NCBI RefSeq assembly: GCF_001949145.1
Contig: NW_019091469.1
Location: forward strand, 519,701 to 583,700
Reading direction: 5' to 3'
Origin: Acanthaster planci
Taxonomy: Eukaryota; Echinodermata; Asteroidea; Valvatida; Acanthasteridae
DNA: 64,000 bases
The notes beneath the pieces were generated by a model. It was not told where the DNA came from. It did not search any database and saw only the letters and a list, made by a program, of their open reading frames with translations. Position 1 is the first letter of the stretch. The number at the start of each line of letters is the position of its first letter. Both the position numbers and the translations under genes were made by a program. This document shows positions 58,491 through 64,000 of the stretch, in pieces.

Positions 58491-59111
58491 CTAGATACAC
58501 ATATTTGACCTTTTCCTCTGTAATCTCTTCCACTTTTTCTCCTGATTTAGAGTAGCCATTTCAAGTCTTCTTAAACTATCAGTATGGTGATCTACATGTA
58601 AGTTCATCAAGGTTAGGACTCTGCAAGATGCCTTTCCAACTTTTTGGCAGAATTTATTGCAGAACCACATCAGAATTTCAGAACTCTTTGCCAATATCCT
58701 ATATTCTTGTGGAAAAATATTTGCACACGCCTGGTGAATCCACCCCTCACACCCATGGCATAACACAGACTTGCATGTATTCGTATCATTAACAACTATT
58801 TTACACTGAATCCAAGGATGGATGCCGCTTGAGTTCGGCCCCTTGTTGTGCTTGTCAGTTAAAACACCACGGGATTCATCACCTGCTGGATGCTGTGTCA
58901 TCCACACCGTGGCTGCAGACAGCTTGGTATGAGTAGACCTTTTTCTTGTTCTTGTGACTGTAACATAACCTTTGTGCCTGATACTCATGAATGTGGTGGT
59001 CTGTGTTTTGACTTCCATACCATTTGTGTCTTTGTGCGTGGCTGAAATGGCACCATGGTTTTTGTTGCCAAAATGTTTCAAAAAGAAACTTGTAGATACC
59101 TTTTTTTTCAC
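58491..59111 (-). pseudogene. LINE ORF1 fragment with decayed PHD finger
   Basis: A 206-residue open frame. Residues about 103-160 read CKIVVNDTNTCKSVLCHGCE, GWIHQACANIFPQEYRIL and MWFCNKFC, a PHD-type Cys/His pattern. The expected second Cys of the first pair appears lost (CKIV). The C terminus is basic. It lacks introns and any neighbouring host exon, and the ORF1 and endonuclease pieces downstream support a retrotransposon origin rather than a host chromatin gene. Confidence 0.6.
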
Positions 59112-60150
59112 CGGAATACTGATTACAACATTTTAATGATTTTGGTCAAGTTTGCATAGGTGTATGTGTCTGCAAAATTTTTATAGGATCTTTCAATATG
59201 TTGATTTTACTCCATTTTACGATATATTATTTTCAAATCAACATCGCTGATTTAATTATATGAAATCTCGATATTTCAAGATATTGAAAATATCAAAAGC
59301 AATTAAGTCATTGACAAACTGGTAAGTCAAGTTTTGCAAGGTTGTTACGTTAGCTTTAAAATGAAGTACAGTGTTGCTGCAACTTGCGTCAATGACAAAC
59401 CTCTCCATGTTCTTCTGTTCACCGCTCACTGGAATTTTTGGTGGTATCTTTATGTAATCCTCTGAAGAAAATAACCTAATGGTTGCCCGTGCGTCCACAG
59501 GTTGATGTGGTAGCTTGGAGCAAACCGAATTGGTCTTGTAGAAATGATTGGAGTGAAATTTTGTTGGTTTCTAGAACTGTCTTTGCTTGTTGCTTTCTGC
59601 TTTCCCCTCGTGGGAATTCCCAGAGCTGGAATTGCATCTGGGTGAAACAAGAACTTTCAGCATGCTAGACTGCTGCAGGAATTTGGCTTGTTTTTTTTGT
59701 TTCTGGAGTTTGCATGTTCCTTCTCTCGTGTTAATGGCACTTTGATTGAACTAAACGTTTTGTTCGCAGTTCCTTTTGCTGACAAATTTTATTTTCATGG
59801 GCTGTCATTTACATTCTCCGTCCCACCTTTGTGTGTATATATATTTGGGGTGCAGTAATGTGAATTCATTATTCCCTGTGACAGCTTATTGAATAATTTG
59901 AATACAATGCAGATACTGACTCTGTATTCTATTTTGAGTGTGAAATAAGAGAAGCACTCTACTATCCTTTTCTTGCCACCCATGTACCCGGTACTCTCTT
60001 CCCTAACAACAAGAAAATTTTTAAAAAATGAACCCCTCCCAGTGATTGATATTTAGGCTCCAGAACGATCTTGAATGAACATACATAAAGTATTTCCGGC
60101 CTCCACCAGCACTGATCAGGCTGCTATTCACAAAGAACTTAGCTGTACAC
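59112..60150. other. Gene-free interval between LINE and COQ2 promoter
   Basis: AT-rich. No exon, RNA gene or repeat with clear borders is seen. Confidence 0.6.
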
Positions 60151-60185
60151 GTACTGTACATGTGATTGCTTATTACCGGTCTTGT

Positions 60186-60218
60186 TCTAACGTCAGCGAC
60201 CAATAGTAAGATGGCATG
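60186..60218 (+). promoter_or_regulatory. Possible COQ2 promoter / first non-coding exon
   Basis: ACGTCAGCGACCAAT carries a CRE half site and a CCAAT box. It is followed within a few bases by AAGATGGC (YY1-like) and a good donor ATGGCATG|gtaagg at 60219. A strong acceptor (ttcaattcactacag) ends at 60753, 17 nt before the COQ2 ATG, so a 5' UTR intron of about 535 bp is plausible. This is inference; no transcript is available. Confidence 0.35.
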
Positions 60219-60770
60219 GTAAGGCGACATGCATTCTCTGTGGATACACCTTAGGCTCAGTAAAACAGCACTGTGCTGTCAATGTCACCTTGATAATACA
60301 GTTGCCTAGGAGATGCAAGTTCATTCACCCTAGTGTGAGAAAAATATTGCACCGGTATTTTTTTTTCTAATCACCTTTAATTTGGCTGCCCATAAATAGT
60401 GCTGTCCATAAAGAGCGATTAATGCATCAGGCAATCATGAATACAAAAAATAAAGCCAGTTCATTCTCAGTACGTTGCCTTACGGCATTGCTTAGTATGA
60501 AGAGTGAAAAATTATTTCTCGATAATTAATTGGTCTGGAAGGGAAAACATAAAACGGTCGAGTTATGTCCTTTTGAAGTTATATATGTTGAGCTGCTATT
60601 GTCTGGAACAAAATTAATCTTATTCAAGCAACATGCTTTATTTTTGATAGTAACATCTACAAAGAGGATGTATCGAAACCTCGCTTTATTCTCTGTATTT
60701 ACTGAGGGCTGCACGTAAGACTGAATTTTTATTCTATTTTCAATTCACTACAGATCTGTGTAACAGTGTA

Positions 60771-61311
60771 ATGTTGAATACCACAATGCTTGTTAAGGTG
60801 AGCAGACTTTGTGGCAGGTGCGGTCCCTTGACATCTAGCAGTTTCTCTTCACCACGTTCACCTGCCAGTCTTACCTCAACCCAACTCCTCCCTGGGCCAA
60901 GCTGCCTCCATCACTGCAAACATCACATATTCAACAAGGGACTTTTTCTGCGGTGGATTTCATCGGATTCGTCTCATGCCCCGCAAGTTCTCAGCAGTCA
61001 CAGAACAGTCACGTTCACATGTAGTCCAGTTCACCAGTATTCACTCCTTAGAACAGTGCACAAGCTACACCAGATACAGCATTGTCACAAGTTTACGCAT
61101 TCAGAGCTTCACAGACTGCCCAAGACACTGAGTGTAAACCATGCTGGGTGTGGTCACAGTTTAGGGTGTGGTCACAGTTTAGGGCGTGGTCACAGTTTAA
61201 AGCATGACAGGCAGACCCAACGCAGTATGAGTGTAATGAGTTCTGTGGTGGAGGCGGCACCCAGTAGAGTCCAGCCGTATCTCAGACTGATGAGAGTAGA
61301 CAAGCCAATTG
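60771..61311 (+). CDS. COQ2 coding exon 1 (leader and first conserved block)
   Basis: Residues 1-180 plus one base. Start chosen at the first ATG after the likely acceptor at 60753; a second ATG is at codon 6. Residues 126-143 are an in-frame repeat [18 protein letters not shown]. The conserved domain begins at [14 protein letters not shown]. The donor is G|gtaaga. Confidence 0.88.
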
Positions 61312-63576
61312 GTAAGAAACACACACACAGTTGCTGGAGTACGTTGTAAGTCCAAGAGGATGAATGTGGTTCAGGGTATGAGGATGTAGTCTTAAGCAAA
61401 ATCATCTTTGTGATCAGAAAGAAACAAGGACAGCCACTTTGCATGGAACCCTGGAAACTAGAATGATTTTACCATGTTAACTAAACATCATTCTGTGTGG
61501 GATCAAAAGAAAAATCGAATATCTTGTGCTATAAAACAGCCATGAAATAGTCTAGACTCCAAAAGAATTTTGGGTATGAAATACCTTCTTGAATTCTCCA
61601 AATCCCTCGTGAAGGGAATCTGAGAAAAAATAGTTTACAATAGATACGCTTCTTGCTGTAAAAGTACTTGAGCTCACTCCTCTATCCTGCAAAATCTATT
61701 AAAACCTAGTGGGTTTTGAAGGATCTGGGATGGTTGGGATTGCAAAAACCATTGCTCTGCATCATTCACCTTTGCTTACCACATGCATTGCATGCACCCA
61801 AAGAACTTTTGTTGGCTCTTTGCACACCAGGGACTTGGCTGTGCTATTGGCCCAGTGCTTGGGGCATTGCTCTGGCTGCAGACCCAGGCCAGTTCCCCAG
61901 CCTTACATGCTGGCCTTGTGTGGCCTAGGAGCTCTGGTGGTCAGAGGGGCTGGCTGTACCATCAACGACATGTGGGACAGGGACTTCGATAAATCTGTGA
62001 GTACATTCTCAGAACTGCAATTTAGTGAGTAGTCTTTAAACGGTTTCATTACGACACAAGTGTGAAAGCTTACTGACAGGTTGTTTTGTGCTTAGTGAAC
62101 ACACATGCATGGTTTGCAAAGTTTTAGCTATAGGAGAAATTGTTGATTTGGTCATCTTAGGATTTGCTTTTCAGATCTTGTTAAATCAATTCAGAAGCTC
62201 ACTTAAGTGGGACTCAAGCTCTAGACCTCTAGCTTAATCATTTGGGAATAGCAGGCTGACTTGAATCTGAACATCAAAGTTATTGTAAACAAACTTGCTG
62301 CACCGTGATGTAAAACAAAGCTAAAATCTGTCAAAATTTGCTGATGACATGTACATGTAGCATACCCTGTTGGTTTCAACAAGGAAATGAATTCAGTGAA
62401 AGTAGCCAATAGTTACAATTTGTTTTTCTATCAAAGGTTGAGCGGACACGTTCCAGACCCATAGCATCGGGTGACATCAGTCGTGGCCGGGCATTGGTAT
62501 TTCTAGCTGCTGAGCTTGGCGTTGCACTGGGAATTTTACTGACTCTGAACACGTACTGGTGAGTCTCTCGTTAGTCGTAAGTAGGAGTCCCAAGATTTAA
62601 AGTTGTTGAAATATGCAGCATGTGTGCAACAAACATTAAGTCCAGCATTTCTTCTTGGATGAAACCAGAGTTGGAAATGCTCAACCTTATAAATAACGGT
62701 TTCAAACTGGAATCACTTTCGGTTGCAGAGATTTAAATCAAATCTCCTTTAACATCTAAGACGAGACTTCAAAGAATATCCAGGACTTCATTTTTGCCTT
62801 GCGGAATTTGGGTCGCTAAAATCAGTTACATAATTCTTTTACATGTTTTTCTAAAGTGAAGATCTCAGTAATATGTTTGAAATCGACATGTGTTTGATCA
62901 TATATCAGTCCGTGGATCGTTTTTGGGGACATTAACGTCTTGGTAAAATAAACTCAAAACCTTGACTGATTGACGTGGATATACTGACTATCCTGGATGT
63001 ATTCTTGGTTTCTGTGCATCTTTTCCTCTCTACAGTGTAGTTCTTGGATGCATTGCTGTGGTACCCATCGTCATTTATCCACTCATGAAGAGGTTTACAT
63101 ACTGGCCTCAAGCTTTTCTTGGTGAGCACAAGTGAAATTCTTAAGTATTTTTTCATTTGAAACTTTGCAGCATTCGGCATTGGGTATTTCTTGATGTTTT
63201 TAACTGAGGTGATTTAGTGAACCTTTCAAATATCTTTCTAAGGAATCAGCAGGTGAAATTGGAATACGCTGAAATTAAGAATCCATAAACCAAAAGTTGA
63301 GTTGGTCCGGTATGTCAACAGTGCATACTCAAAATGAAGTGCGTAACAGCAATCCATTTGTACAAGGTCACCCCTATCGGTAAAGCTACAGTATATGCCA
63401 TTTCACTCACACTGAAAAATGAATTGGTTACTTTTCCATCAGGTCTGACATTCAACTTTGGCGCTTTGATCGGCTATGCAGCTATCCACGGGTCATGTGA
63501 CTGGAGAATTATTCTGCCATTGTATGCCTCATGCATTGCCTGGACCATAGTGTACGACACCATTTATGGACATCAG
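60771..63576 (+). CDS. COQ2, 4-hydroxybenzoate polyprenyltransferase (partial, exons 1-5)
   Basis: Mitochondrial inner-membrane UbiA-family enzyme that attaches the polyprenyl tail to 4-hydroxybenzoate, an early committed step of ubiquinone synthesis. Exons at 60771-61311, 61831-61996, 62437-62558, 63036-63121 and 63443-63576 cover the leader and about the first two thirds of the membrane domain. Signatures are [15 protein letters not shown], the first Asp-rich motif NDMWDRDFD (NDxxDxxxD), [37 protein letters not shown] and YDTIYGHQ at the start of the second Asp motif. The 160-residue leader before the domain is basic, poor in acidic residues and fits a mitochondrial presequence, though longer than usual. 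Exon 2 is one base short: frame and family spacing both break near 61895-61903. All splice phases agree only if one base is restored there. The remaining exons lie beyond the right edge. Confidence 0.93.
61146..61199 (+). repeat. In-frame 18-bp tandem repeat in the COQ2 leader
   Basis: Three copies of GGTGTGGTCACAGTTTAG-type units encode GxGHSL three times. Because 18 is a multiple of 3, copy-number change would keep the frame. Such a repeat in a presequence should be neutral or mildly affect import. Confidence 0.8.
61831..61996 (+). CDS. COQ2 coding exon 2, with apparent one-base frameshift
   Basis: From the acceptor (tttgcacaccag), the frame gives [28 protein letters not shown] and then TAG at 61926-61928. 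The next frame, from TAC at 61904, gives [20 protein letters not shown] and [11 protein letters not shown] to the donor TCT|gtgagt. The family pattern FPxxYML needs exactly one more base. Exon length is 166; phase agreement at both ends needs 167. Confidence 0.85.
62437..62558 (+). CDS. COQ2 coding exon 3
   Basis: Encodes [20 protein letters not shown] and [20 protein letters not shown] with TG of the next codon. RTxxRPIAxGDI is a UbiA/COQ2 hallmark, followed by a membrane helix. The acceptor is tttctatcaaag and the donor TG|gtgagt. Confidence 0.92.
63036..63121 (+). CDS. COQ2 coding exon 4
   Basis: Encodes [20 protein letters not shown] and [10 protein letters not shown], a membrane helix followed by the conserved YPLMKRxxYWPQ loop. 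The acceptor follows cctctctacag and the donor is G|gtgagc. Confidence 0.92.
63443..63576 (+). CDS. COQ2 coding exon 5
   Basis: Encodes [40 protein letters not shown] and YGHQ. It ends at CAG|gttggt in phase 0, just before the expected D-K-x-D-D part of the second Asp-rich motif, which must be on the next exon. The acceptor follows cttttccatcag. Confidence 0.92.
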
Positions 63577-64000
63577 GTTGGTAACTGTCGTCAGTAAGCC
63601 AGTTCGGTATTCCCACGGCGCATCCCCAAAATGAAACAGGTCCAAAGTCGTTTGGATGCCTGTGCAAAGTCTGTTTAATCAGTGTGGCCTTGTGCGAACT
63701 TGCTTGCGTGCTTTGTTCTTGATTGACTTTGCCGTTTTGAAATACCGAACTGGCTCAATTGCAGCTAGTGGATGCTGCTCACTATTCTACAGAGCATGAC
63801 AAATGACACAGAAAGCTGTTTCTCTTAGATACTCTAACCATCCTCAGAATTTATAATGTAGGAGGCTGACTCCATCAGAATCAAATAGCTTGAAAAAAGG
63901 CCTTTCATTACAAACAAATTCCAGCAGAGTATTTTGTACTTTGTCACACTGTCTTGGGAAGCTCTCCGGTGATGGAAAAATATTGTACAAACGAGTTTAT
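63577..64000 (+). other. COQ2 intron 5 (runs off the window)
   Basis: No DKxDD-encoding exon is found before the right edge, so the gene is cut by the window. Confidence 0.7.

Larger units (their letters stand above)
57672..59111 (-). mobile_element. Degenerate non-LTR retrotransposon (LINE), minus strand
   Basis: Three pieces lie in the expected order. A PHD-bearing ORF1 part (58491-59111) comes first, then an ORF1 core/C-terminal part (about 58050-58460) with stops and frameshifts, then the N-terminal part of the EEP endonuclease (57672-57863). This resembles CR1/L2-like elements of marine invertebrates that carry a PHD finger in ORF1. Frame breaks show it is inactive. Confidence 0.7.

Noticed and set aside
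1-64000. CRISPR arrays, tRNA or rRNA genes, bacterial operons
   Set aside because: No regular repeat-spacer array, no cloverleaf or rRNA words noticed; the gene structure is eukaryotic throughout.

Overview
The window is from an animal nuclear genome: genes are split by GT-AG introns with exact phase agreement, there are no operons, and the coding exons belong to metazoan families. It is probably a marine invertebrate, most likely a deuterostome such as an echinoderm. Reasons are a single GAB docking protein, moderate intron sizes, very many copies of the self-complementary word TACATGTA, and one repeat near 31.2-31.6 kb that resembles (from memory only) a repeat seen in sea stars. The species cannot be fixed from the sequence.

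Layout. 1-4682: no recognisable gene; 2.0-4.7 kb is probably the long 3' UTR of the next gene. 4683-13146 (minus): a complete calpain-15/small-optic-lobes gene (CAPN15), 12 coding exons and 1135 residues, with RanBP2-type zinc fingers, a calpain protease core with an intact Cys-His-Asn triad, and the C-terminal SOL-homology region. 13147-14849: a head-to-head intergenic region carrying a 481-bp hAT-type MITE with a perfect 8-bp target duplication and a TATA box for the next gene. 14850-43944 (plus): a complete GAB1-type docking protein gene, 7 coding exons and 838 residues, with a 17.9-kb first intron that splits the PH domain. 43945-50185: no gene found; it holds the probable GAB 3' UTR, a Tigger/pogo-like MITE and a long foldback element. 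50186-51310 (minus): a two-exon dithiol glutaredoxin (CPFC active site). 51311-60770: no complete gene; it holds a short GC-rich island, two foldback elements and a decayed LINE (PHD-bearing ORF1 plus endonuclease fragment, minus strand). 60771-64000 (plus): the first five exons of COQ2, the coenzyme Q polyprenyltransferase, running off the right edge and carrying an apparent one-base frameshift in exon 2.

The four genes act in unrelated processes: proteolysis, receptor tyrosine kinase signalling, thiol redox control and ubiquinone synthesis. Proximity alone implies no shared function. Exon borders were set by matching reading frame, splice sites and family conservation, not by transcripts. 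I found no new multi-gene system. The most notable points are the GAB signalling modules sorted by exon, the COQ2 frameshift, and several large foldback elements.
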